Program-made: the position numbers and the translations under genes
In this document: piece by piece, positions 24,026-31,433 of the stretch
Layout: each line of letters opens with the position of its first letter
How positions within the stretch are numbered: the first letter of the stretch is position 1
NCBI GenBank assembly: GCA_022448425.1
Contig: JAKVCY010000145.1
Location: 1 to 43,292 of the forward strand
Direction of reading: 5' to 3'
DNA: 43,292 nucleotides
DNA from: Thalassotalea sp.
GTDB taxonomy: Bacteria; Pseudomonadota; Gammaproteobacteria; Enterobacterales; Alteromonadaceae
Notes under the pieces: model-generated
Databases searched by the model: none
Told to the model about the DNA's origin: nothing
What the model saw: only the letters and a program-made list of their open reading frames with translations

Positions 24026-24188
24026 CCACACCATCACGTGGCTTGGTTGTTTGCTGAGCCGTTTTTTCTTCTTTAGTCATTAAACACCTGTATAAAAACA
24101 CATAAACCTTGTGTGATTACCCAATAATGTTGAGGCGGTTAAAGTAACCATGCACAACAACAGGGATCACATAATGAAAATAAATCAG

Positions 24189-24398
24189 TTAAGCCGCTTT
24201 CTTAACGGGCGGGTATATATCAGGACGCAACGAAGAACGATCTATCCCCAACGAGTCTTCAATTTGAATGACACGCATCACAGGAATTTTCTTGTCTTTC
24301 CACTTACCAACGGCTTGTTCTGTGATACCAAGCTTTTCAGCAAGCTGTTTTTGAGTGCCGCCTGCTGCTTCAACACATCTTTTAAATTCTGGTGACAT
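24189..24398 (-). CDS. cro: Cro-like regulator (YdaS-type HTH)
   Basis: 69 residues from ATG 24398 with GGAGG six bases upstream; that ribosome site lies inside operator 24399-24415. HTH: AAGGTQKQLAEKLGITEQAVGKWKDKKIPVMRVIQIEDSLGI, the form of small Cro-like proteins acting against S24 repressors. Divergent from cI; first gene of the leftward early arm leading to primase, helicase and Q. Confidence 0.85.
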   Translation of the reverse strand: MSPEFKRCVEAAGGTQKQLAEKLGITEQAVGKWKDKKIPVMRVIQIEDSLGIDRSSLRPDIYPPVKKAA

Positions 24399-24485
24399 AT
24401 AAACCTCCGATTTACATAGATGGTAAACCAATGATTTATTCAAAGTAAACAAAAAAAGAAATAAAATAGTAAACTTCTGGTTTAT
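24399..24485. promoter_or_regulatory. oR-like operator cluster (three 17-bp sites)
   Basis: ATAAACCTCCGATTTAC (24399), GTAAACCAATGATTTAT (24423) and GTAAACTTCTGGTTTAT (24469) fit the consensus NTAAACCNNNGATTTAY, spaced 24 and 46 bases apart between divergent cro and cI. The outer sites overlap cro ribosome binding and the cI start region. Confidence 0.85.
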
Positions 24486-24494
24486 GGTGTTGAT

Positions 24495-25217
24495 ATGATA
24501 GAAAATTCTGTAACAGGCCGACTAAGGCAAGCAATGAAAGAGCAGGGAGTCACTCAAGCTGAACTAGCTAGAGCAGCTGGTGTCACTCCGCAAGCCGCTG
24601 GTAGATGGTTTAAAACCAACTCTATTAGTAAAGACTCTCTTAGTGCCTGCGCTAAAAGATTAAACGTGTCTCTTAATTGGCTTATTAGCGGAGAGTCTGA
24701 AAATGTAGTTCCCTTAGGACAAGGTAGCAATAAAGAAACTAATGCTGAATATATTGGCGCAATTGACCCGTGGGACAGTAAGACCCCATTAGATAACGAT
24801 GAAGTAGAAGTACCATTTTATATGGAAGTAGAATTATCAGCGGGTAACGGCTCTGCCGTTCAGCTTGAAAACAATGGCTTTAAATTAAGATTTTCAAAAG
24901 CCACCCTTAGAAGGCAAGGGGTTGAAGTGGCGCATGCTGCTTGTGTACGTGTTACAGGAAATTCAATGGAACCTGTCATTCCTGACGGAGCAACTGTTGG
25001 CATAGATACCAGTAAAACCACTATTAAAGACGGCGATATGTACGCCATTGACTGGGATGGAGCGCTTTTTGTGAAAATTCTTAACCGCAGACCTGGTGGA
25101 AATTTAAGGATCAGAAGCTTTAACTCAGATGAATACCCCGACGAAAACTTAACTGCCGATGAAGCCAAGACCGTCAGGGTAATTGGTAGAGTTTTTTGGT
25201 ATTCCGTTTTAAGGTAA
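24495..25217 (+). CDS. cI: CI-like repressor with S24 autoprotease
   Basis: 240 residues. HTH about 7-60 (MKEQGVTQAELARAAGVTPQAAGRWF), linker, then S24 peptidase: cleavable Ala116-Gly117 (ELSAGNG), catalytic Ser157 (VTGNSMEP) and Lys194 (LFVKI). RecA-stimulated self-cleavage would link induction to DNA damage, as in lambda. ATG lies 10 bases after operator 24469-24485 with no clear ribosome site. Convergent lipoprotein gene starts just after its stop. Confidence 0.93.
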   Translation: MIENSVTGRLRQAMKEQGVTQAELARAAGVTPQAAGRWFKTNSISKDSLSACAKRLNVSLNWLISGESENVVPLGQGSNKETNAEYIGAIDPWDSKTPLDNDEVEVPFYMEVELSAGNGSAVQLENNGFKLRFSKATLRRQGVEVAHAACVRVTGNSMEPVIPDGATVGIDTSKTTIKDGDMYAIDWDGALFVKILNRRPGGNLRIRSFNSDEYPDENLTADEAKTVRVIGRVFWYSVLR

Positions 25218-25227
25218 CCAATTACTA

Positions 25228-26166
25228 TCAATTAATATTATCTATTGCCTTTAGCATTGCCGATATTTGGTACTTAGGGACTTCTATTACAGCTTTTTGC
25301 TTTCCGTAAGCTTGTATTTCAAAACCATCTTTATTTTTTCTTACATAACTTAAAGGTACTGTAATACCAACAGTCTCGTAAACCATACAACCTAAGCTAC
25401 TGCCGCAGTTCCTAACGTCGGTATCTATTTTTACTAGCTTTCTCGCTTGGCCATCATCACTAATAGCTCTGTCAAAATGGGCCCAGTCAGCTAATGAAAT
25501 TTCTTTGTAAATCTGGATTTCATTAGGCTTTTTGGAAAGTTCGCTATTACTCCACGCTCTCAACATGAGACTATTTGTATATTTCGTTTTAATAGTTGCA
25601 GTTTTAGCAAACTTATCTACTTCAATCTCTGCCGCAGCATCATATGGAGTTGCATTTTTGCTGCCATAGACGAACTGAAAATCTTTAAAAGTTACCTTTG
25701 AATTATCAGACTTTTTAAACACCCCTGATCTCTTTCCTGTTATATAGTTATAATTCACATGCCCAGAAAACCAAAAGGCATTACACGACTCAGTGATCAC
25801 CATGCTTTTTATATTTGATTCAAATTCGGTGACATCATCATCAATTTCAATAACTTTGACATACGGGTTTTGATACGCAGATTCTTTAGGAGACAGTGTT
25901 CCCGTAAACTTAAATTTGCTTCCTATTAAAGGGGAGTAATGCTCCTTTCCATACCTATAATTTGAACTGTCATATGCTACGTCAAAATAGTTTGTTACGT
26001 ACCTTGGTTCACCGACATATAAAAACTCTGGTCCCTCCAGATTTGAATAACTCTCAGGTGTACACCTATTTGAATCGAGCTTGGTTGATGCGTTAGGTGC
26101 GGTAGCTTGACAACCAGTTAAGGTAACAATGCCTGTTAATAGCAAGCTTAGACTTATAAGCTTCAT
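25228..26166 (-). CDS. Prophage-encoded lipoprotein (lysogenic conversion candidate)
   Basis: 312 residues. Lipobox LTGC after a signal peptide (LISLSLLLTGIVTLTGC), mature Cys about 19. The rest is a beta-rich, Asn/Tyr/Lys-rich periplasmic or surface domain with two Cys near 265 (VRNCGSSLGCMVYE). No family recognised. Convergent to cI and read toward it, outside both early operons, so it may be expressed in the lysogen. Prophage lipoproteins in such places often change receptors or block phage entry; the role here is a guess. Confidence 0.6.
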   Translation of the reverse strand: MKLISLSLLLTGIVTLTGCQATAPNASTKLDSNRCTPESYSNLEGPEFLYVGEPRYVTNYFDVAYDSSNYRYGKEHYSPLIGSKFKFTGTLSPKESAYQNPYVKVIEIDDDVTEFESNIKSMVITESCNAFWFSGHVNYNYITGKRSGVFKKSDNSKVTFKDFQFVYGSKNATPYDAAAEIEVDKFAKTATIKTKYTNSLMLRAWSNSELSKKPNEIQIYKEISLADWAHFDRAISDDGQARKLVKIDTDVRNCGSSLGCMVYETVGITVPLSYVRKNKDGFEIQAYGKQKAVIEVPKYQISAMLKAIDNIN

Positions 26167-26260
26167 ATACTAATCCTTTTTATTAATTACTTATTGGTCA
26201 CCTTTTAGCATACCTCATTTCAATTCATCTATTAATAAAATTCTTTTATATATCAACAAT

Positions 26261-26342
26261 GTAAACCTTTAATTTACTTTTTATTCAAAATACTGTTGCA
26301 AACAAACCTAAACCTATGATTTACTATAAACCATAGATTTAC
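26261..26342. promoter_or_regulatory. oL-like operator cluster (three 17-bp sites)
   Basis: GTAAACCTTTAATTTAC (26261), CTAAACCTATGATTTAC (26308) and ATAAACCATAGATTTAC (26326) share the consensus of the cro/cI sites. Spacing is 47 and 18 bases. Located just before the first gene of the plus-strand early operon, so the same repressor should silence it. Confidence 0.85.
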
Positions 26343-26357
26343 TTTTGGGTTCACGGA

Positions 26358-26762
26358 ATGCAAACAACCAGAACAACAACAGGTTATCAGTTAGAGGGTA
26401 TTGAGGTAGATGCAAAACCTTACTCTCAGTTGCCTACCCAGCAAGCTAGAACGCTGCTGTTTGTTGCTCAGGGTTTGCCGCAAAAACGCATTGCTCAGGA
26501 AATGAGTGTAAAGGTTGGCACCGTCAAAAAATACTGTAGTGATTTGGGCTTTCGCTTTAATACTCACACCATGAGAGAAACCGTGCATCAGGCAATAAAG
26601 CAGGGCGTTTTACGCTACACCATGTGTGTTTTTTTATGCCTGCTGAGCGTTGCCAACCAAGATGTTGAGCGCAGTTATCGAACTATCCGGAATATCAGGA
26701 CAGTTCGCACAGTAAGAGTGCGCCGGTTACGTGAATTGCAAAACGATTTATTAGCAGCCTAG
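26358..26762 (+). CDS. LuxR-type HTH regulator, first gene of plus-strand early operon
   Basis: 134 residues. Residues about 25-75 are a GerE/LuxR HTH (TQQARTLLFVAQGLPQKRIAQEMSVKVGTVKKYCSDLGF). A hydrophobic stretch (YTMCVFLCLLSVAN) and an Arg-rich tail (TIRNIRTVRTVRVRRLREL) follow. ACGGA precedes the ATG. No receiver domain. First product after release of the oL-like operators, so it may act as an early activator; the Arg-rich tail could bind nucleic acid. Confidence 0.7.
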   Translation: MQTTRTTTGYQLEGIEVDAKPYSQLPTQQARTLLFVAQGLPQKRIAQEMSVKVGTVKKYCSDLGFRFNTHTMRETVHQAIKQGVLRYTMCVFLCLLSVANQDVERSYRTIRNIRTVRTVRVRRLRELQNDLLAA

Positions 26763-26786
26763 GGCTCTTTATTTAGGAGAACGACA

Positions 26787-26948
26787 ATGACCAAGGTGTT
26801 TTTACTACCCACAAAAAGCGGTAAGCAAAGCCAGCGTGTTCTGAGCGAAATTAAGGAAGCTTCAAAGGTAAGCCCCTTGTTGTTGGTGTTTCCTAAAGGT
26901 AGTTCGGTGGACAACCCACCACCAGAGCCACCACCAATGGCTGCATAA
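26787..26948 (+). CDS. Small hypothetical protein with proline-rich tail
   Basis: 53 residues: MTKVFLLPTKSGKQSQRV to PPPEPPPMAA, with AGGAGA eight bases before the ATG. Not recognised. Sits 24 bases after the HTH gene in the early operon. The 170 bases after it hold only a weak 29-codon frame and no convincing gene. Confidence 0.6.
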   Translation: MTKVFLLPTKSGKQSQRVLSEIKEASKVSPLLLVFPKGSSVDNPPPEPPPMAA

Positions 26949-27121
26949 AGAACGAGTGTGCGTTTTCAGCAGGTTTTGGACAACGTGTAAACCATTAAAA
27001 CCGCCAAGGAAACTCCGAATAGTCAACCTTGTTAAAAACTTATAAGTGCCACGCATCGGGCTTAAAAATGCCGATTGGCTGCTGTAAGTAGCTCACAACA
27101 ACAGCAACAGGAAGAAAAACA

Positions 27122-27400
27122 ATGATCAAGCATTTAAGAATACTGGCAATTTCATTGCTGAAAAGACGGGTGGCAAAGCTTAATGAAAAGCTCAGCAATA
27201 GCCACGCTGGTGAACAAGTTTATTTGTACGAGTCAGGCACTAAATATTGTGTATTGGCCTTGGTTGATACCAAAACTCACATGATACGTGCTCGATTTGG
27301 CGTTAATGCTCAAGCTAAGCGTGATCAATGTTTAGCAAAGGCTTTTCTAAACCTTATTGAAAATACCCGTGTCCCAAACGCTCTACCTCTGGCGGCATGA
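27122..27400 (+). CDS. Hypothetical early phage protein
   Basis: 92 residues; AGGAAG before the ATG. A basic helical N-terminus (ILAISLLKRRVAKLNEKL) precedes a compact domain (EQVYLYESGTKYCVLALVDTKTHMIRARFG). No family recognised; overlaps the next small gene by an ATGA. Confidence 0.65.
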   Translation: MIKHLRILAISLLKRRVAKLNEKLSNSHAGEQVYLYESGTKYCVLALVDTKTHMIRARFGVNAQAKRDQCLAKAFLNLIENTRVPNALPLAA

Positions 27401-27486
27401 AAACCAAAACCCTTAAAGAAACTTTACAAGCACTGCTGGGCTTACTGCTCTTTATTGTGGTGCTTGGCATAACGGAAGGAATTTAA
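27397..27486 (+). CDS. Small single-pass membrane peptide
   Basis: 29 residues, start overlapping the upstream stop (ATGA): a short Lys-rich head and one hydrophobic helix (LLGLLLFIVVLGITEG). No own ribosome site, so translation depends on coupling. Function unknown. Confidence 0.5.
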   Translation: MKTKTLKETLQALLGLLLFIVVLGITEGI

Positions 27487-27488
27487 CA

Positions 27489-27773
27489 ATGGCGTTAATT
27501 TTATCAATTGGTCACTCCAATAAATACCAGCTCGTCAACATGAAAGATGCTCAGCACCTAATGGAAATTTTAGAACGTGCAACACCAGTAAAAGAGGTGG
27601 ATTGAACGTACCGAGAACAGTTCCGTAAAGAGTTTGGCAAAAGCATCACTGTTGACGCTAACAGCTCCGACGAAATTGAAATTTCAATGTGCAATGGTGA
27701 TCCCATTAGTGCAGAAGAATACCAGCAAGCGCTGGAAGAATTTAAAGCAGAAAAACAACAGGAAGCAGCTTAG
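27489..27773 (+). pseudogene. Early phage gene broken by in-frame TGA
   Basis: A continuous 94-codon frame from ATG 27489 (AAGGA upstream) to TAG 27773, interrupted only by TGA at 27603-27605. Before it: MALILSIGHSNKYQLVN to TPVKEVD. After it, with no other stop: TYREQFRKEFGKSITVDANS to AEKQQEAA. The TGA most simply replaces a Trp TGG. The 38-residue product would be a fragment. A sequencing error cannot be excluded. Family not recognised. Confidence 0.75.
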
Positions 27774-27814
27774 CTAGCTGCCTCACTTTTTAACCACAAC
27801 TTGAGGAAACAGTA

Positions 27815-28177
27815 ATGACTGAAAAGCATATTACTCCTTTTAGCCAAACTTTGGCTTTCCTAGAAAAAGGTTGCCTTGACGCTGAGTTAACTGAGCAGTT
27901 AGCAGATGTGATCAAAGGTGTTCGTGACACTGGCAAGCAAGGCACAGTAACGCTACAGCTTAAAGTGTCTTTAATGAAAGGTACTGAGGACACGGTAACG
28001 CTGCAAAGCACTGTAAATAACAAGGTGCCACAACTAGACCGCGCTCAAACCATTATGTGGTCAACATATGACGGTGACCTTATCCGCAATGATCCAAGCC
28101 AACAATCTTTGGACCTAAAGACTGTTGAAACTTCAAACCAACCAGCCGAACTAAAAACCGCCGCTGGTCAAAACTAA
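27815..28177 (+). CDS. Hypothetical protein before DUF2303 gene
   Basis: 120 residues, GAGGAA before the ATG. Helical N-terminus (TPFSQTLAFLEKGCLDAELTEQLADVIKGVRDTGKQG), beta centre, disordered Gln/Asn-rich tail. Such a protein commonly precedes DUF2303 in related prophages; function unknown. Confidence 0.7.
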   Translation: MTEKHITPFSQTLAFLEKGCLDAELTEQLADVIKGVRDTGKQGTVTLQLKVSLMKGTEDTVTLQSTVNNKVPQLDRAQTIMWSTYDGDLIRNDPSQQSLDLKTVETSNQPAELKTAAGQN

Positions 28178-28189
28178 GAGAACTTATCA

Positions 28190-28975
28190 ATGAGTGAAAA
28201 TAACGAATTAGAAACTCAATTTTTGAATGCTGCCGCTACGCATTTACACCAGGTAGATAACAGCGTTCCTTTTGTGGCTGTGCCTCGTGGTCATGCTTTG
28301 GAAAGCATCGAGCAGTTTTTAGAGCAGCCAACACGCATTCGTAAGGCGCTAAAAGTATTAACACCTGATTCATTCATCAAGTATTTCAATAAATTCTGTG
28401 ATGATGACAGCTTGGTTGTGCTTAATGATGATAACCAGTCGATCACCGGCTTTTTAGATTACCACGCTGCCAATGCCCCTTCATGGTGTGATCACCAGGT
28501 GCAATATGCTTGCCCTAAATCTCGTGAGTGGGAAACATGGAACCGCTTTAACAAAAACAAATTCGACCAACTGGGCTTTGCTGAGTTTATTGAAGAAAAC
28601 ATTAAGGACTTTGCTGAACCTTCTGGTGGTGAGTTATTGGAGATTGCCACTAAATTTAGCGTGATCCGTACTGCTGTTTTTAACAGTGGCGTTAAATTGC
28701 AATCTGGCGAGTTTGAATTCCAGTTTAGCGAGCAAAACAACAGTAAAGGCACTGTTACCGTTCCTGAAAAAATTGCTATTGGCATTGCTCCTTTCCACAA
28801 CGGTACTAAATACCGCATCGAAGCCCGACTACGTTACCGCTTACGCGAGGGCGAGTTGAAGATCTGGTACGAATTAATTGAACCAGAAAAAGTACTTGAA
28901 GACGCATTCAACGAAGTTAAAACCGTTATTCGTAATGGCATAGACAAAGTGTTGATGCTAGACGCTGCGGCTTAA
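28190..28975 (+). CDS. DUF2303 (YfdQ-like) protein
   Basis: 261 residues. Family blocks: LTPDSFIKYFNKFCDDDSLVV, ITGFLDYHAANAPSWCDHQVQY, SREWETWNRFNKNKFDQLGFAEFIEEN, and a C-terminal YRIEARLRYRLREGELKIWYEL. Cytoplasmic, of unknown function; found widely in early regions of temperate phages and in the E. coli CPS-53 prophage as yfdQ. Twelve bases after the previous stop. Confidence 0.88.
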   Translation: MSENNELETQFLNAAATHLHQVDNSVPFVAVPRGHALESIEQFLEQPTRIRKALKVLTPDSFIKYFNKFCDDDSLVVLNDDNQSITGFLDYHAANAPSWCDHQVQYACPKSREWETWNRFNKNKFDQLGFAEFIEENIKDFAEPSGGELLEIATKFSVIRTAVFNSGVKLQSGEFEFQFSEQNNSKGTVTVPEKIAIGIAPFHNGTKYRIEARLRYRLREGELKIWYELIEPEKVLEDAFNEVKTVIRNGIDKVLMLDAAA

Positions 28976-29046
28976 CTTACCAAGAGTAATTACTGACAGC
29001 TCATTCATTGAGTGGGCTGAATTGTAGTTATTAGCGGAGAGTCAAA

Positions 29047-29232
29047 ATGGAAAATGAAACGGCTGTTTTTCTTAATTATTCAGAGCTTACCCAGCTTAAC
29101 CGAATTTTTAACATTATTAGTGAAGACACGCTAAGAGCCAACTTATTCACCACTGCTGACATAGACGATATGTACTCAGTACTTGAGAAAGTGCGCGAGG
29201 CCAAAGAAGAACTGGAGCTTGAAGGTGCATAA
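29047..29232 (+). CDS. Small hypothetical early protein
   Basis: 61 residues, acidic and helical (NYSELTQLNRIFNIISEDTLRANLFTTADIDDMYSVLEKV). GGAGA before the ATG. Its stop overlaps the GTG of the next gene. Not recognised. Confidence 0.6.
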   Translation: MENETAVFLNYSELTQLNRIFNIISEDTLRANLFTTADIDDMYSVLEKVREAKEELELEGA

Positions 29233-29470
29233 ACAATCAAAAATGGATTCGGTGCTTGAAGCTATTACCAATATTTTAATTGGTGCCGGTATTGCTTTAA
29301 TGGCTCAGCTTATTTGGTTTCCGCTAATTGGCAAGCATTTCACCTTGTCAGAAAACCTAGCAACTACGGCATTTTTCACATTAGTAAGCTTTGCCCGTAG
29401 TTACGGTGTTCGTCGTGCCTTTAATGGTCGCAGTGTTTATCAATCAATAAAAGTTAAGTTAGGACAGTAA
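29225..29470 (+). CDS. DUF7220-like small membrane protein
   Basis: 81 residues from GTG 29225 (GGAG upstream). QSKMDSVLEAITNILIGAGIALMAQLIWFPLIG, then FFTLVSFARSYGVRRAFN, the layout of a phage small membrane protein family with two hydrophobic segments and a conserved SxxRSYxxRRxFN end. Function unknown. Confidence 0.65.
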   Translation: MHKQSKMDSVLEAITNILIGAGIALMAQLIWFPLIGKHFTLSENLATTAFFTLVSFARSYGVRRAFNGRSVYQSIKVKLGQ

Positions 29471-29473
29471 TCA

Positions 29474-30238
29474 ATGAGCAGTAACCCTTTAGCCATGCCA
29501 GTGGACGAAGCAATTGGATTGTTAATTGCCAGCTACAACCAAGAAACACACGAGTTTGATGAATTGGTTGAGCGCTTGGAAAAAATGGAAGCTGAGAACC
29601 TGCAACTAGCCGAAGTAATTAAAAAGTATGAACAAGATGCAACCACTGTTTTGGATAAAGCTGAAAAATCCGATCAACTGCTCGCGCAGGCTAATAGAGA
29701 ACGTGACCAAGCGGTAAACAAAACCAAAGACCAAGATATTTTATTGCGTGGCTTTAAAGAGATTGGTGCAACACCTAAAAAGGTACGCGAGAAGATCAAA
29801 GGCTACCAAGACAGATTGGAAAAGCAAAGATTAGCGGCAGAACAGCACAAGCGTAATTTCAATGATGAACGTAAAACAACTGCTGCGCTACGCAAAGAAA
29901 TTGCAGAGTTAACTAACCGCTTGGATGCTGCTGGTATTAACCAGGTTTACAGAGAAGATAACGACATAGTGCAAACCTATCCATACCATCTTGGCGGCAT
30001 GATTGAAGGTTATGACCCAAGAATGACACCGCTGTTATATCTGCATCAAAGTGGTCGTGGTGGTCTGATTTTACTAAACGATGAAGACGAAGCCGAATTA
30101 GTTGAAACACCTAAAGGTGGTATTCGCCCTAAAAAAGCAACGCTTGAACATTGTGGTCAATGGTTACGCCGAGTAAAGGCAAACAACTGGGATGTTGAAA
30201 GGGCTGATCTTGAGTCTCTTTCTCATGGCAGCGAGTAA
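29474..30238 (+). CDS. Coiled-coil phage protein
   Basis: 254 residues. About 30-160 is a long Lys/Glu/Gln coiled coil (LVERLEKMEAENLQLAEVIKKYEQDA and on). The last ~95 residues are a folded domain (YPYHLGGMIEGYDPRMTPLLYLHQSGRGGLILLNDEDEAE). Family not recognised. Fully inside the early operon, 8 bases before the methyltransferase. Confidence 0.65.
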   Translation: MSSNPLAMPVDEAIGLLIASYNQETHEFDELVERLEKMEAENLQLAEVIKKYEQDATTVLDKAEKSDQLLAQANRERDQAVNKTKDQDILLRGFKEIGATPKKVREKIKGYQDRLEKQRLAAEQHKRNFNDERKTTAALRKEIAELTNRLDAAGINQVYREDNDIVQTYPYHLGGMIEGYDPRMTPLLYLHQSGRGGLILLNDEDEAELVETPKGGIRPKKATLEHCGQWLRRVKANNWDVERADLESLSHGSE

Positions 30239-30249
30239 GGAACATATTG

Positions 30250-30861
30250 ATGGAAGCATTAGCGAACCGTAGCCAGCAAGTTAACCAAACGAGCTTTAAT
30301 GTTGAGCTTTATACCCCACCAGAAATATTAGCCGCTGCGCGTGGCGTGCTTGGCGTTATTGACCTTGATCCTGCTTCAAGTGAAGTGGCTAATCAACGAG
30401 TTAAAGCCAACCATATTTTTACCAAAGATGATGATGGCCTAGCCCAACAATGGTTTGGCAATGTATGGATGAACCACCCTTGGGGAGCAAGGGAAACCGC
30501 TTGTAAAAAGAACTGTAAGAAAAAGGTTTGCAAGGCGCGTGGTTATCACCTGCTCAAAGACTTTCCGGGCAATGCAGCGTGGATTAATAAGTTAGTACAC
30601 GAATATCAAATTCAGTCTGTTCATCAAGCTTTGTGTATTACCTACGCCAGTACAGGTGAAGGTTGGTTTAAGCCGCTTAAAAATTTCCCTATCTGCTTTC
30701 TTGATGGCAGAACCAGCTTTTACACACCAGAAGGTGAAAAGCTGAATCAAAACACTAAAGGCTGTGCTGTTACTTACCTTGGTAGCAACGTAGAGGCTTT
30801 TATCAAACACTTTTCAGAACTTGGTGGTGTGATGCTGCCAGCAACAATAGGAACTCGATAA
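30250..30861 (+). CDS. Phage N6-adenine DNA methyltransferase-like protein with Cys insert
   Basis: 203 residues from ATG 30250 (AAGGA upstream). NVELYTPPEILAAARGVLGVIDLDPASSEVAN is the SAM region of phage Dam-like enzymes; GNVWMNHPWG takes the place of the catalytic NPPY. Just after it is a Cys-rich basic insert (TACKKNCKKKVCKARG), then LCITYASTGEGWFKPLKNFPICFLDGRTSFY. Would methylate adenine to protect phage DNA or mark it. The NHPWG change means activity should not be assumed. Confidence 0.75.
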   Translation: MEALANRSQQVNQTSFNVELYTPPEILAAARGVLGVIDLDPASSEVANQRVKANHIFTKDDDGLAQQWFGNVWMNHPWGARETACKKNCKKKVCKARGYHLLKDFPGNAAWINKLVHEYQIQSVHQALCITYASTGEGWFKPLKNFPICFLDGRTSFYTPEGEKLNQNTKGCAVTYLGSNVEAFIKHFSELGGVMLPATIGTR

Positions 30862-31433
30862 TGAATGACGTAATGATTGATTTGGAAACACTAGGCAACA
30901 GTTCTAACGCTGCCATTGTCTCTATTGGTGCGGTGCAGTTTGACCCGTTATCAGGTGGGCTAGGTGCAGAGTTTGAATGCGTGGTTGATATTGAAGACGC
31001 TGAGAAATACGGAAAAATTGACGCCTCAACCGTTAAATGGTGGTTAAAGCAATCTGATGAGGCCAGAGAGTTATTTAAGCTGCAAACCGCTATTACATTA
31101 CAAGATGGTTTGATCGAGTTTCACGACTGGTTAACTGCTAACACCATATTCAAGAAAAGAACAATTTGGGGTAACGGTGCCACTTTTGATCCAGTTGTAC
31201 TTAACAACGCATACCAAGCAACAAACTTAGAGCTACCTTGGCCTTACTGGGGAGTGAGAGACGTTCGCACTGTTGTAGATATAGGCCGAAGAATACTAAA
31301 CATTGACCCGAAAAAAGACATCAAGATCGAAGGTGTAGCACACAATGCGGTTGATGATGCCAGACACCAGGCTATCTACGTGTCTGAAATTTATAAGCGT
31401 TTGCAACAAGGCAATGTTAAGGAAGCTGCGTAA
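30861..31433 (+). CDS. 3'-5' exonuclease, DEDDh type (RNase T / Rv2179c-like)
   Basis: 190 residues. Exo I DLETLG (residues 7-12), middle Asp in GNGATFDPVVLNNAY, Exo III HNAVDDARHQA. Matches the phage-associated exoribonuclease family. Substrate may be RNA or single-stranded DNA ends. ATG overlaps the previous stop by one base and its stop overlaps the next gene start. Confidence 0.85.
   Translation: MNDVMIDLETLGNSSNAAIVSIGAVQFDPLSGGLGAEFECVVDIEDAEKYGKIDASTVKWWLKQSDEARELFKLQTAITLQDGLIEFHDWLTANTIFKKRTIWGNGATFDPVVLNNAYQATNLELPWPYWGVRDVRTVVDIGRRILNIDPKKDIKIEGVAHNAVDDARHQAIYVSEIYKRLQQGNVKEAA

Larger units (their letters stand above)
23520..24089. repeat. 27-bp direct repeat flanking a membrane-protein insert
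   Basis: The same 27 bases (TTTTTCTTCTTTAGTC and following CATTAAACACCT) occur near 23520-23546 and 24063-24089, both covering a minus-strand start MTKEEK. Everything between is a plus-strand unit, opposite to its neighbours. Either a cargo gene entered with duplication, or one gene was duplicated and split by the cargo. Confidence 0.7.

Noticed and set aside
23766..24101. Minus-strand 111-codon frame starting MTKEEK with a CEVC motif
   Set aside because: Only its start is shared with the gene at 23537 through the direct repeat; the rest is antisense to a convincing three-helix membrane protein.
26957..27046. 29-codon GTG frame (CVFSRFWTTCKPLKPPRKLR) in the early operon
   Set aside because: No ribosome site, and too short to separate from chance.
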